DNA of 64,000 nucleotides from Ancylomarina subtilis. Lineage in GTDB: Bacteria > Bacteroidota > Bacteroidia > Bacteroidales > Marinifilaceae. The stretch lies in contig NZ_SHKN01000001.1 in the NCBI RefSeq assembly GCF_004217115.1, positions 809,781 to 873,780 of the forward strand, written 5' to 3'. The first letter of the stretch is position 1, and every line of letters starts with the position of its first letter. The notes beneath the pieces are model-generated. The model saw nothing but the letters and a program-made list of their open reading frames with translations. It made no database searches and had not been told where the DNA came from. Made by a program: the position numbers and the translations under genes. This document shows, one piece after another, positions 37,407 through 46,898 of the stretch.

Positions 37407-39233
37407 ATGCGTAAAATTGAACTTTTAGCACCTGCTAAGAATCTGGAAACAGGGATTGCCGCCATTAACTATGGCGCAGATGCTGTATATATAGGCGCTC
37501 CGAAATTTGGAGCTCGTGCCGCTGTTGGGAATACTTTGGAAGATATTGGAGAATTAATTAAATACGCACACCAATATTGGGCAAAGGTGTTCATCACAAT
37601 GAATACCATTTTGTATGACAATGAGCTTAAGGAGGCTGAAGCACTTATTCATCAGCTCTATAAATTGGGAGCCGATGCCCTTATTGTACAGGATATGGGA
37701 ATTTTGGAGATGGATCTGCCTCCCATTGAATTGCATGCCAGTACACAGACGCATAACTTTGATTTGGAGCGTATTCAATTTCTTGAAAAAGCGGGGTTCA
37801 AACGTATTATTCTTGCCCGTGAACTTTCGTTAGAACAAATAAAAGAAATTCGAGCCAACACAAGTGTCGATTTGGAATACTTTGTGAACGGAGCATTATG
37901 TGTTTGCTTAAGTGGGCAATGCTATTTTTCTCATGCCATAACAGGACGTTCGGCAAATCGTGGCGAATGCAGTCAGGCTTGTCGAATGAAATACAATCTT
38001 GAAGATGCGGATGGCAATATCTTAGCTAAAGATCAACACCTCCTTTCGTTAAAAGATTTAAACCTTTCAAACGAAATAACAGATATTGTAAATGCCGGAA
38101 TTTGTTCTCTTAAAATTGAAGGTCGATTAAAAGACATTTCTTATATCAAGAATATTACGAGCCATTACAGCGAAAAGCTGGATGCAGCCATTCATCACAA
38201 CAAGGAACTTGAACGAGCATCATCCGGACATACTAAGGTCAACTTTAAGCCAGATCCTGAACGAACATTCAATCGTGGCTTTACTTCATATTTTTTTAAA
38301 GGTCGCATACCTGAAATTGCAAACTTCTTCTCTCCAAAATCACTTGGAAAAGAAGTCGGTAAAATCATAGCCGTTCGAAAAGATCATTTTCTTGTTAAGA
38401 GTAAATATCCCCTGCATAATGGAGATGGCTTGTGTTTTTTTAATAAAAATAAACTGCTTAAAGGTATTCAGGTTAATGGTGTTAAGGGCGATAAAATTTA
38501 TCCTAACGACATGAGTATGATTTGTGATGGCGTCACGCTTTATCGCAATAACGATCATGAGTTTGCTAAAGAACTTAAACAAGATAAAAGTACACGTAAA
38601 ATCGCCATTGATATTCTTTTAGAGCAGGTGGAAAATCAAATCTCCCTACAAATAACCGATGAGAATGGTGTTAGTGCCTCGAACTGTTTATCAGAAAGTT
38701 TCGAATTAGCCAAAAATGAAGAAATGGCCCAGGCCAATATCACGAAACAACTCTCAAAACTAGGGGATTCCATATATGATTTGAATACCATCCGTTTAAA
38801 TTTGCAGAATACGCCCTTCATTCAAGCTAAAATATTGAATGAACTCAGACGTAAAACTCTGGATGACTTAACATCAAATCGAATTGAACTGGCACAGAAA
38901 GAAGAAACCAGGCCTCTCATCACTCACCCAAAATATTATGCCGATAAAATTACCTATATGGGAAATGTGAGTAATTGTAAAGCCGAGGATTTCTATAAAA
39001 AATGTGGTGTTGAAAATATCGAGAAAGCTTTTGAACTACAGAAGAATTTCGACGGAAAGACCATAATGATAACCAAACATTGCCTGCGTTATGAATTTGG
39101 CAAGTGTCCAAAAAAAATGAAGTCTATTGGAGATAAACCAGGACCGCTTTATTTAGTTGATAACAATAGAAAATACAGCCTGGAATTTAACTGCCAACGT
39201 TGTGAAATGAAAGTTGTTTTAATGCCAAAATAA
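37407..39233 (+). CDS. U32 family protease-like protein (tRNA/rRNA hydroxylation type)
   Basis: The 608-residue protein starts with the U32 pattern ELLAPAKNLETGIAAINYGADAVYIG and has the signature EYFVNGALCVCLSGQCYFS, followed by NRGECSQACRMKY, giving a cluster of cysteines. A C-terminal collagenase-like extension has more cysteines (HCLRYEFGKCPKK and NCQRCEMKV). Family members TrhP and RlhA in E. coli are required for hydroxylation of tRNA uridine-34 and 23S rRNA C2501; older annotations call them peptidases. The domain length best resembles RlhA. The exact substrate is open. Confidence 0.85.
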   Translation: MRKIELLAPAKNLETGIAAINYGADAVYIGAPKFGARAAVGNTLEDIGELIKYAHQYWAKVFITMNTILYDNELKEAEALIHQLYKLGADALIVQDMGILEMDLPPIELHASTQTHNFDLERIQFLEKAGFKRIILARELSLEQIKEIRANTSVDLEYFVNGALCVCLSGQCYFSHAITGRSANRGECSQACRMKYNLEDADGNILAKDQHLLSLKDLNLSNEITDIVNAGICSLKIEGRLKDISYIKNITSHYSEKLDAAIHHNKELERASSGHTKVNFKPDPERTFNRGFTSYFFKGRIPEIANFFSPKSLGKEVGKIIAVRKDHFLVKSKYPLHNGDGLCFFNKNKLLKGIQVNGVKGDKIYPNDMSMICDGVTLYRNNDHEFAKELKQDKSTRKIAIDILLEQVENQISLQITDENGVSASNCLSESFELAKNEEMAQANITKQLSKLGDSIYDLNTIRLNLQNTPFIQAKILNELRRKTLDDLTSNRIELAQKEETRPLITHPKYYADKITYMGNVSNCKAEDFYKKCGVENIEKAFELQKNFDGKTIMITKHCLRYEFGKCPKKMKSIGDKPGPLYLVDNNRKYSLEFNCQRCEMKVVLMPK

Positions 39234-39242
39234 ACCTAAATC

Positions 39243-39289
39243 AAAAAAAAAGCAGATGTTCAAATAGAATTTGAACATCTGCTTTTTAT
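39243..39289. terminator. Bidirectional terminator between U32 gene and pyruvate kinase
   Basis: A 17-bp perfect stem (AAAGCAGATGTTCAAAT with its complement) with loop AGA lies at 39249-39285. It is flanked by an A-run on the left and T-run on the right, so it serves both convergent genes. Confidence 0.95.
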
Positions 39290-39305
39290 ATAAATATGTC
39301 ATCAA

Positions 39306-40718
39306 CTACACTTTATGCGTCAATTGGTAAACGTTTGATATTTCCATGAAATTAACCCCTTTTGAAGGGCCGAAACTACCTCCTAAGATAATCACTGAGT
39401 CTTCGTTAGTAAAATAGCCTTTTCCCATTAAGGTCAACATCGCTTCCTTCACATATTCATCACGGCTAGCCAATAGCTCTTTATAATCAGCTTCAACGCC
39501 ATAAGAAAGAGCCAGTTCACGCATAACACGTTTCGAATAACAAAGAGCGTAAACAGGAACAGTCCCTCGGTAAGCCGATAAATAACGTCCGGTTCTACCC
39601 GTTAGCGTATCAGTTACAATTGCCTTTGTTGAAAGGAATTGAGATGCATTAACAGCTGATCGTGCCAAAACCGATGTAACCTCTTTATGTCTGGGTTCGC
39701 GTTGCAATTTATCAGGAACCAATTCTTTCTCAACTTCCATTGCGACCTCCGTCATGACTCTAACAGCCTCAATAGGATAATCACCATAAGCCGTTTCGCC
39801 ACTCAGCATAATAGCATCCGTTCTATTGTATATCGCATTGGCAATATCACTCACTTCGGCACGAGTTGGACGAGGATTCTCTATCATCGAATGCAACATT
39901 TGCGTGGCAATAATAACAGATTTTTTAGCATCGATACATTTACGAACAATTCGTCTTTGAATCACTGGTATTTTAGCTGCTGGTATTTCAATTGCTAAAT
40001 CTCCACGGGCAACCATAACACCATAAACGTATTCCAGAATCTCATCGATATTGTCTACACCTTCCTGATTCTCGATTTTGGCAATAAGCTTTATTTTAGA
40101 TTCTCTTGCATCAAGAATTTTCTGAATCTCGATAACATCTTCTTTTTTACGAACAAATGAATGAGCAATAAAATCGATATCCTGATCAATTGCGAATTGA
40201 ATAAAATCCCTATCCTTATCACTCAAGGATGGTAAGTTAATTGAGACACCTGGAATATTGACACTCTTACGATTCTTTAAAAAACCTTCGTTTTGAGCTT
40301 CAACTTTTAAATAATCATCTGTTTTCTCAATAACTAACAGCTCCAAATCACCATCATCAATCAGAATTCGGTTTCCCAATTCAATATCCTGCACAAAGAA
40401 TTCATAACTCACTGCAAAGGTCTTTTCATCAGCAAAATCAGATTGAGAACCGACGATTTTCACCTGATCTCCTTTGGAAAGATAAATGTCTTTTTCAATT
40501 CCTATTGTTCTAATTTCAGGCCCTTTTGTATCAATCAATAAAGCTATCTTATCGGATACCTGACGCACATTATCTATAACCTTTTGAGCGTCGGCATGAG
40601 ACTGATGCGCCGTATTAAGGCGGACAACATTCATACCCTCTTCAAAGAGTTCAGTTAAAAATTTCACATCACATTTCTTATCAGAAATTGTAGCTATAAT
40701 TTTGGTACCTTTCTTCAT
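39306..40718 (-). CDS. pyk: Pyruvate kinase
   Basis: The ATG at 40718 (470 aa) gives the normal start MKKGTKIIATISDKKCD; a TTG 14 codons upstream is in frame. Motifs include MNVVRLNTAHQSH, LIDTKGPEIRT (substrate and K+ site), the lysine signature LIAKIENQEGVDNIDEIL, VMVARGDLAIEIP and SGETAYGDYPIEAV. There is no C-terminal PEP-utiliser domain. It makes pyruvate and ATP from PEP and ADP. It is monocistronic and has a long upstream region. Confidence 0.96.
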   Translation of the reverse strand: MKKGTKIIATISDKKCDVKFLTELFEEGMNVVRLNTAHQSHADAQKVIDNVRQVSDKIALLIDTKGPEIRTIGIEKDIYLSKGDQVKIVGSQSDFADEKTFAVSYEFFVQDIELGNRILIDDGDLELLVIEKTDDYLKVEAQNEGFLKNRKSVNIPGVSINLPSLSDKDRDFIQFAIDQDIDFIAHSFVRKKEDVIEIQKILDARESKIKLIAKIENQEGVDNIDEILEYVYGVMVARGDLAIEIPAAKIPVIQRRIVRKCIDAKKSVIIATQMLHSMIENPRPTRAEVSDIANAIYNRTDAIMLSGETAYGDYPIEAVRVMTEVAMEVEKELVPDKLQREPRHKEVTSVLARSAVNASQFLSTKAIVTDTLTGRTGRYLSAYRGTVPVYALCYSKRVMRELALSYGVEADYKELLASRDEYVKEAMLTLMGKGYFTNEDSVIILGGSFGPSKGVNFMEISNVYQLTHKV

Positions 40719-41299
40719 AATTGAGTTTAAATTAATACAAAACACGCTAATTCGACACAAATATCGAATTTATGAAAAGGATAATGATCTTTATCAGAAT
40801 TAACTAACGAGTATAATTTCAGATTAAAGGATAAGTAAAATTTTTAACAATGCAAAATAATTCTGGAAGTCGATAATCTTAACTAAACACATAAGAACAT
40901 ATTGCAAACAGGTGGTTTTTTAACAAAAAAGCCATTCTTCTATCAAATATATAACTCAATACTCTATCAGAGTTAAAAAATCAAGAGTTGAATATTCACA
41001 CATTATCGTTAATTGAATTCACTAAAAATATGAATTCAATCTTCAGCATTTCCTTTTCAAAAACTAAGGTATGTATTTTATAAACTTTAAAATAGCGTAC
41101 TACAGAATATTAAGAATGAGAGCTTTTATAAAACGTTTGCGGAACGAAAATTGGAATAAATCTAAATAAGCAAGTCAAATTTAACGATAAATTTCTCTAA
41201 TGAATTTTAATCAATTCAAAACATTTATTCGTCAATTTTGATAAATAACAAAAAGGCAAATTGAATTTCAAACAAAACTTACCATTTGTCAAAAAAAAA
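40719..41299. other. Long intergenic region between pyk and aroQ
   Basis: About 580 very AT-rich bases without a supportable gene. A 17-codon basic ORF (41116-41169, plus strand) has no ribosome site or context. The segment AACTCAATACTCTATCAGAGTT near 40953 can form a weak hairpin only. It must hold the pyk promoter, but no convincing box was found. Confidence 0.5.
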
Positions 41300-41731
41300 T
41301 TATTTGCTATTATTTAATTTTGTAAGAGCTTCAATTCCCAGGCGGTACGAATCCAAACCAAAACCTGCAATAACGCCAACACAACTTACACTAATTAAAC
41401 TAACATGTCTGAACGGCTCTCTTTTATGAACATTTGAAATATGAACTTCAATCACAGGAATATCAACAGCCGAAATTGCATCACGTATAGCGACTGAAGT
41501 ATGCGTGTAAGCAGCTGCATTTAAGACAATACCCTCATGAGACAATCGGCATTCATGTATCTTATTTATAATTTCCCCCTCTATGTTTGATTGAAAGTAA
41601 TCTAAGGTGAAATCCGGAAATATTTGCTTGAGTTCCTCAAGATATTCTTCGAAACATTGCGCCCCATAAATCGTCTTTTCTCTGCTTCCTAATAGGTTTA
41701 AATTAGGTCCGTTTATGATTAAAATAGTCAT
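41300..41731 (-). CDS. aroQ: Type II 3-dehydroquinate dehydratase
   Basis: The 143-residue protein shows the type II start ILIINGPNLNLLGSREKTIYG, the FQSNIEGEIINKIHE segment, LNAAAYTHTSVAIRDAI and VEVHISNVHKREPFRH. The catalytic Tyr is in the IYG loop and the His in VHISN. It converts 3-dehydroquinate to 3-dehydroshikimate in aromatic amino acid synthesis. It is divergent from xerD, an arrangement often seen in Bacteroidota. Confidence 0.96.
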   Translation of the reverse strand: MTILIINGPNLNLLGSREKTIYGAQCFEEYLEELKQIFPDFTLDYFQSNIEGEIINKIHECRLSHEGIVLNAAAYTHTSVAIRDAISAVDIPVIEVHISNVHKREPFRHVSLISVSCVGVIAGFGLDSYRLGIEALTKLNNSK

Positions 41732-41918
41732 TTCGTCAAAATTTCGGCTTAGTTTAACATAGAGTTTTTATTATCTTTTTGCAAATCTTACGTAATAATT
41801 TTTGACTCTGAATTATCATATTATCATAAAAGTACGTATATTGCTATCGTTAAAGCAAAACTAATAAAATAGTTTGATTAACAATTACAACTAAACTACA
41901 TACTTAAAATTAATTGAA

Positions 41919-42824
41919 ATGAATTGGACAACAACAATTGAGAATTTCAAGACTTATCTCACATTGGAAAAGTCTTTGTCTAAGAATTCTATTGATGCTT
42001 ACATCAATGACATCACTAAACTAACAACTTTTTTCAAAGAGCAAGGCAGAACTGTCTCTCCAGAACAAGTTGTTTTGCAAGACCTTAAGGATTTCGTAAC
42101 CTGGATTAATGATGCAGGAACAAGTCCTCGTACTCAAGCTCGAGTAATTTCGGGTATTAAAGCTTACTTCAAATATTTATTACTTGAAGAGGTTATTGAC
42201 AGAAACCCAACCGCTTTGTTGGAAGCTCCAAAAATCGGACGTAAACTTCCTCACACTTTAACCGTGGAAGAAATTGACGTGTTGGTTAAGGCAGTTGACA
42301 CAAACAAAGCTGAAGGACAAAGAAACAGAGCAATTCTTGAAACGCTTTATTCTTGTGGATTACGTGTTTCTGAATTGATCGATCTTAGAGTTTCGAATTT
42401 ACATTTCAGAATGGGTTTCATTAAAATTCATGGTAAAGGAAACAAAGAGCGTTTAATTCCAATTGGAAAGAGAGCTAAAAAAGAAATCAAACTTTATCTT
42501 AAAAACTACAGAGGTAAATTAAACATCGATAAGGATAGCGAGGATATTTTATTCCTAAACCGAAGAGGTCGCAAACTTTCTCGTGTGATGATTTTCACTA
42601 TCATTAAGAACCTTTCGAAAAAAGTTGGTTTAACTAAGAATGTTTCTCCTCATACTTTCCGTCACTCATTTGCTTCACATCTTGTAGAAGGTGGTGCTGA
42701 CTTAAGAGCTGTTCAGGAAATGTTAGGACATGAGTCTATTTTGACAACTGAAATCTATACCCATCTAGATAGAGATTATCTAAAAGAGACAATTAAAAAT
42801 TGTCATCCAAGATCTAAAGATTAA
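41919..42824 (+). CDS. xerD: Tyrosine recombinase XerD (chromosome dimer resolution)
   Basis: The 301-residue protein has an N-terminal SAM-like core-binding domain (about 5-90) and a catalytic domain with all six active residues visible: Arg149 (CGLRVSEL), Lys173 (HGKGNKER), His245 and Arg248 (HTFRHSF), His271 (LGHESI) and Tyr280 (TEIYTH). This is the normal Xer layout, with no mobile-element genes nearby, so a housekeeping role in resolving chromosome dimers at dif is most likely. XerC versus XerD cannot be told with certainty by eye. Confidence 0.93.
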   Translation: MNWTTTIENFKTYLTLEKSLSKNSIDAYINDITKLTTFFKEQGRTVSPEQVVLQDLKDFVTWINDAGTSPRTQARVISGIKAYFKYLLLEEVIDRNPTALLEAPKIGRKLPHTLTVEEIDVLVKAVDTNKAEGQRNRAILETLYSCGLRVSELIDLRVSNLHFRMGFIKIHGKGNKERLIPIGKRAKKEIKLYLKNYRGKLNIDKDSEDILFLNRRGRKLSRVMIFTIIKNLSKKVGLTKNVSPHTFRHSFASHLVEGGADLRAVQEMLGHESILTTEIYTHLDRDYLKETIKNCHPRSKD

Positions 42825-42831
42825 TAATCAA

Positions 42832-42864
42832 AAAAAAGAGTAGCAAATTGCTACTCTTTTTTTT
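42832..42864. terminator. Terminator after xerD
   Basis: A run of A, then GAGTAGC, loop AAATT, GCTACTC and eight T. It is symmetrical and lies between the convergent xerD and the SPOR-like gene. Confidence 0.92.
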
Positions 42865-42903
42865 GTATCTGTATATTCCAGAAATTGTGATCTCTCATTC
42901 TAT

Positions 42904-43533
42904 TTATAACTTCACAATATAGGCATCTGGAAAACCTTTTGAACGCACATCTCTCAACTCGCGTCTACAAACCCAATAGTTATCATAGCTGCGGTAAAAG
43001 TAGCGATAAAGATGTTCATCCTTATCAAAATTTTCATACAGTCCGGTCAATTTCAGCAAACTCAGGCGCGTTGCATTTTTGCTGGCAAAAACGTGAATGG
43101 AATATTTAAATTTAGGATTCTTCTTATTTTTAATCCCGTAAGTTTCTTCGTATAAGTTTCTCATTTTCTTTGAAAAACGCATGCGACTCACATCACGATA
43201 ATAATTCCAGAATTCCCATTTTCCATAACGATTGATTCGAAAAAGTGTTTCCGGAGGTAATTCCTCTATGTAATTTTCATCGCTGACGCTATCTTTAGGT
43301 GAAGTCTTAACTTCAGCAGTAGACAGAGATTCCTTTTTCTTATTAGACTCTGGCTTTAGATTATGCTCCGTAGTTTTACATTCGGGTTCAATCTCAACAA
43401 TTTCGGTATATTCCGAATTCTTAACATCATCAAGCTTAACTAAATTGAATAACTCCGGCGAAATCATGGGCGACAGTAAGCCTATAACAATCGATATAAG
43501 TAAACAAGCTACTATAAAGAAGAGATTTCTCAT
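42904..43533 (-). CDS. Single-pass membrane protein with SPOR-like C-terminus
   Basis: The 209-residue protein has an N-terminal membrane helix (about residues 4-24), an acidic/lysine-rich linker (about 35-90) and a C-terminal ~70 residues with the layout of a SPOR peptidoglycan-binding domain: YSIHVFASKNA, LYRYFYRSY, then ELRDVRSKGFPDAYIVKL at the very end. The final string is much like SPOR domains of Bacteroidota. The assignment is by pattern only. SPOR proteins usually localise to division sites or sense denuded glycan. Confidence 0.6.
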   Translation of the reverse strand: MRNLFFIVACLLISIVIGLLSPMISPELFNLVKLDDVKNSEYTEIVEIEPECKTTEHNLKPESNKKKESLSTAEVKTSPKDSVSDENYIEELPPETLFRINRYGKWEFWNYYRDVSRMRFSKKMRNLYEETYGIKNKKNPKFKYSIHVFASKNATRLSLLKLTGLYENFDKDEHLYRYFYRSYDNYWVCRRELRDVRSKGFPDAYIVKL

Positions 43534-43647
43534 AAATGACGTATTCCTTTAATTAAGACGATGAATCCCAGACATTGAACCTTCGCAAAAATGACAAAAG
43601 CTCTTATCGGTAATAAATATAATAAATTCTATTCATATATCTTCACT

Positions 43648-44856
43648 TTAGGACTTCATCAATAAAGAACTATCGCCATAGCTCAAAAAGCGGAATTTAT
43701 TATTCAATGCATAATCATAAATATCACGCCATCTTTCACCCACTAAGGCCGAAATTAATAACAACAAAGTACTCTGAGGTTGATGAAAATTAGTCACCAG
43801 CCCTGATATAATCTTAAACTCATACCCAGGAGCAATTATAATTTGCGTTGCGGCATTAAACAAGGACAGATTTTCCTTTTTCATAAAATCAATAATTGCC
43901 TGATAAGCATCAACACGTGAATAGGTCCCATCAAGATTGTAGGCATCCCATTGCTCCAATAAATAAGGATTTTCTTTACCTGTCAACAACTTAACTCCAA
44001 GCCAATATAAACTTTCAAGCGTTCGAACCGATGTTGTTCCGACCGCTACAATACCATTTTCGGCATCAATTATTTGTTGCAGACTATCCTTATTCACTTG
44101 AATATGCTCGGTATGCATTTCATGATCTCCAATCTGTTCAGCCTTAACCGGTTTAAATGTTCCCGCTCCAACATGAAGGGTTAATTCAGCTCTTTTCACC
44201 CCATTTTCATGCAGGCGATTAAATACAGAATCAGTAAAATGTAAACCAGCGGTAGGGGCAGCAACTGATCCCTCGTGTTTTGAATAAACCGTTTGATAAC
44301 GAACTAAGTCCGTATTTTCAGTATCTCTATTTAAATAAGGTGGAATTGGAATTTTGCCCGTTAGTTCAAGAACTTCACTAAAGCTTAACTCCTGATTATC
44401 CCAGGTGAATTTTATTTCATGAGCCCCGTCCAGGTTCTCTATATGTTCGGCACACAGGTACTCTTCCTTACCTTCAAAAATAAAGCTCATTTTTAAAACT
44501 CCCGATTTCCACTTGCGCAGATTCCCGATAATACACTTCCATGTACAAACCCCTTTAGCTTGAAATGCCAAATTGTAATCAGCAGGATTAAGTGGTTCCA
44601 AACAAAATATCTCAATACGAGCACCGGTTTCCTTATAAAAAATCAAACGGGCTTGGATAACCTTGGTGTTATTAAAGACCATTGTTGTCCCTTCAGTAAT
44701 TTCTTCAGGTAAATTTCGAAATCCTCGCTCCTGAATTTCACCATTCCTGTATACCAACAACTTTGATTCTTCGCGATTACCTAGAGGGTATTTTGCAATT
44801 TTCTCATCCGGTAAATCGTATGTGAAATCTGATATTTGAATGCACTGTGGATTCAT
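43648..44856 (-). CDS. queA: S-adenosylmethionine:tRNA ribosyltransferase-isomerase
   Basis: The ATG at 44856 (402 aa) gives the family start ISDFTYDLPDEKIAKYPLGNREESKLLVY. Other motifs are VFNNTKVIQARL, KHEGSVAAPTAGLHFT, HVGAGTFKPVKAEQIGDHEMHTE (read in part) and NFHQPQSTLLLLISAL. The frame is open up to 44946, but the extra 30 residues are not family-like. The enzyme transfers the ribosyl of SAM to preQ1 in tRNA to make epoxyqueuosine. The protein is ~50 residues longer than E. coli QueA, a size variant I associate with Bacteroidota. Confidence 0.92.
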   Translation of the reverse strand: MNPQCIQISDFTYDLPDEKIAKYPLGNREESKLLVYRNGEIQERGFRNLPEEITEGTTMVFNNTKVIQARLIFYKETGARIEIFCLEPLNPADYNLAFQAKGVCTWKCIIGNLRKWKSGVLKMSFIFEGKEEYLCAEHIENLDGAHEIKFTWDNQELSFSEVLELTGKIPIPPYLNRDTENTDLVRYQTVYSKHEGSVAAPTAGLHFTDSVFNRLHENGVKRAELTLHVGAGTFKPVKAEQIGDHEMHTEHIQVNKDSLQQIIDAENGIVAVGTTSVRTLESLYWLGVKLLTGKENPYLLEQWDAYNLDGTYSRVDAYQAIIDFMKKENLSLFNAATQIIIAPGYEFKIISGLVTNFHQPQSTLLLLISALVGERWRDIYDYALNNKFRFLSYGDSSLLMKS

Positions 44857-44911
44857 TATTGTATCTTCGGTTCTAACTTCCATCTCTCCTATTATATTTC
44901 TCAACATCACA

Positions 44912-44931
44912 ATTCTCCTAAGCCGGAGAAT
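44912..44931 (-). promoter_or_regulatory. Hairpin upstream of queA
   Basis: ATTCTCC and GGAGAAT form a perfect 7-bp stem with a 6-base loop, about 55 bases before the chosen queA start. It does not fit the preQ1 riboswitch consensus. Function unknown. Confidence 0.3.
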
Positions 44932-45049
44932 AGAATTGGTGTGCAAAAATAGTTAACTTTGTTCGTATTATAAAACAATGCCTCAGATTCCGCTCATTAT
45001 GGGGAATATTTTAAAGGAAACAGGTCTGCGGCAATAAATCAGATATCAC

Positions 45050-46069
45050 ATGCAAATAAATATTGGAGATAAAGTCAGATTTCTAAGCGAAATTGGAGGG
45101 GGAAGAGTGACCCGAATTATAGATGCCAAAACCGTAATGGTTCTTAACGAAGAGGATGATTTTGAAATTCCAACTTTAAAAAAAGATTTAGTTGTTATCG
45201 AATCACAGTCAGAAGGGAACACCTCATCTTCGCACAGCCTCTCAACAACACAAAAGGTTAGTACGGCTAAAAGTGCACCGCTTAAAGTTCAAAAGGAAGA
45301 TATCTATTTTGCCTTTGTACCCCGTGCGGGTTACGAAATCACCTCAAGTCCGCTTGAGCTTTATCTAATAAATGATACCAATTCGATACTTCTTTACAAT
45401 TTCTTTAATCAGAATGGGGAAAAATTCGAAGGGATCACAACAGGAAATATTGATCCAAACTCAAAAATCTTATTAACCGAATTCGATCAAAAGGATTTAG
45501 GAAATTTAAGCGCTTTTCATTTTCAGATCCTATATTATCAATCCGGTGATTTTACCCCCAAAGCACCAATCAATAAAACGGTGAAAATTCAGGCTGTGAA
45601 ATTTTACAAATCAAATTCGTACAAATTGACGGATTATTTTCACGAACAGGTTATACTTCATCGACTAACCGGTGAAGAAATAGAACACAAACTGGATGAA
45701 CTCAGTCAAAAAGACTTTAATAAATTAATTCGGGAGAAAGAGGGCAAATCAAAGAAAATTGAAAGTCCTAAACTCAATCCAAAAACCGATATTCTTGAAG
45801 TTGATTTGCATATCAACAAACTGATTGACTCGGTGACAGGTTTCTCTAATGCGGATATCTTGAATTTCCAAATGGAAAAATTCCACGAAATCATGCGTGA
45901 AAACGAAGGCAAAAAAGGCTCTAAGATTGTCTTCATTCACGGAATTGGGAATGGTACTCTTAAACAAAAAGTGTTATCAGAACTAAAAAGAAAATACCGC
46001 AAACACAGTTCACAAGATGCCTCATTCAAGGAATATGGTTATGGAGCAACAATGGTAACAATCAAATAG
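45050..46069 (+). CDS. DUF2027 and Smr domain protein
   Basis: The 339-residue protein has an N-terminal SH3-like segment (IGDKVRFLSEIGGGRVTRII), a middle DUF2027 beta domain (about 85-210) and a C-terminal Smr domain (about 255-339) with EVDLHINKLID and the HGIGNGTLK nuclease loop. Smr domains, as in MutS2, nick or cleave nucleic acids; in MutS2 they are linked to ribosome rescue or anti-recombination. This combination is characteristic of Bacteroidota. Activity on DNA or RNA is unknown. Confidence 0.88.
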   Translation: MQINIGDKVRFLSEIGGGRVTRIIDAKTVMVLNEEDDFEIPTLKKDLVVIESQSEGNTSSSHSLSTTQKVSTAKSAPLKVQKEDIYFAFVPRAGYEITSSPLELYLINDTNSILLYNFFNQNGEKFEGITTGNIDPNSKILLTEFDQKDLGNLSAFHFQILYYQSGDFTPKAPINKTVKIQAVKFYKSNSYKLTDYFHEQVILHRLTGEEIEHKLDELSQKDFNKLIREKEGKSKKIESPKLNPKTDILEVDLHINKLIDSVTGFSNADILNFQMEKFHEIMRENEGKKGSKIVFIHGIGNGTLKQKVLSELKRKYRKHSSQDASFKEYGYGATMVTIK

Positions 46070-46090
46070 ACCATACGGCTTAACTCAAAC

Positions 46091-46128
46091 AAAAAGGAGA
46101 AAGTAAATCATTACTTTCTCCTTTTTTT
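46091..46128. terminator. Bidirectional terminator between the Smr and LysE genes
   Basis: A 16-bp stem (AAAAAGGAGAAAGTAA with its complement) and loop ATCA, with a long T-run on the plus strand and A-run on the left. Confidence 0.95.
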
Positions 46129-46146
46129 ATACATTATATCTTACAC

Positions 46147-46794
46147 TTACTGTAAAAATGATTTTATCGGTTCGAAGCAAGAAAGGAAAACTACAAAACC
46201 CAAAACGGCAATAATAATACCTGAAATTTTATTGATCCAAAACATCTGCTTCAGTCTGAATTTTTTTCTAAAAACATTTACCAGAGTTGAAAGGGCATAC
46301 CACCAAAGTGCTCCTCCTAATAAGACACCTAACATCAAAAACAAAGAAACCTTAGTTGAGTTGTCGCCTCCAAAAACAGACGCACCAGCAAACATGGCTC
46401 CGAAAAAGATAACGGCAATTGGATTTGAAAGTGTCAGAAAAAAGATAGCCAAGAAATCACCTAACATCCCACGTTTCCCAGGAGATTGAGACTTCCGAAA
46501 CTGTTTGATGGTATTGGTAAAGAAAATGCGTAAGCCTACAAAAACCAAAAATACAGAGCCAACCAATCGAAAATAAAATTCCTGAGCTTGAATAAAGTTA
46601 ATAACAAACCCCAAACCTAAAATAGCAATTGATGCAAACAATGTATCGGCAGCAGCCGCTCCAAAACCAGAAACAAAACCAGCTAAACGACCTTTCTGTA
46701 GTGTTTTTTGAATGATTAAAACACCAATTGGACCTAATGGTATTGATGCCATAAGTCCTATAACAATTCCTTTAATTATATATTGAATATCCAA
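46147..46794 (-). CDS. LysE/RhtB-family exporter
   Basis: The 215-residue protein has six hydrophobic segments and the family start IKGIVIGLMASIPLGPIGVLIIQKTLQ, with GFGAAAADTLFASIA. LysE-type proteins export amino acids or other small metabolites. The lysine-rich loop between helices 3 and 4 (KQFRKSQSPGKRG) fits the topology. The substrate is not evident from the neighbours. Confidence 0.88.
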   Translation of the reverse strand: MDIQYIIKGIVIGLMASIPLGPIGVLIIQKTLQKGRLAGFVSGFGAAAADTLFASIAILGLGFVINFIQAQEFYFRLVGSVFLVFVGLRIFFTNTIKQFRKSQSPGKRGMLGDFLAIFFLTLSNPIAVIFFGAMFAGASVFGGDNSTKVSLFLMLGVLLGGALWWYALSTLVNVFRKKFRLKQMFWINKISGIIIAVLGFVVFLSCFEPIKSFLQ

Positions 46795-46898
46795 GTGATA
46801 GGCTTTTTCAAATAAAAAATTCAGTTGACAAAGGTCGTAATTTTATACTAAAACACCCCTGCTTCTTAAATATATTGTGTTAAAAAGAATAAAATTCC

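Noticed and set aside
41116-41169. 17-codon basic ORF between pyk and aroQ
   Set aside because: There is no ribosome site, conservation evidence or context. It is probably a chance ORF in AT-rich DNA.
41919-42824. Tyrosine recombinase as a sign of an integrative element
   Set aside because: No attachment repeats, tRNA target or phage/conjugative genes nearby. The protein has Xer length and a divergent aroQ neighbour, so it is housekeeping.
44857-44946. N-terminal extension of QueA up to 44946
   Set aside because: The added 30 residues are not family-like, and the segment contains a hairpin, so it is treated as untranslated leader.
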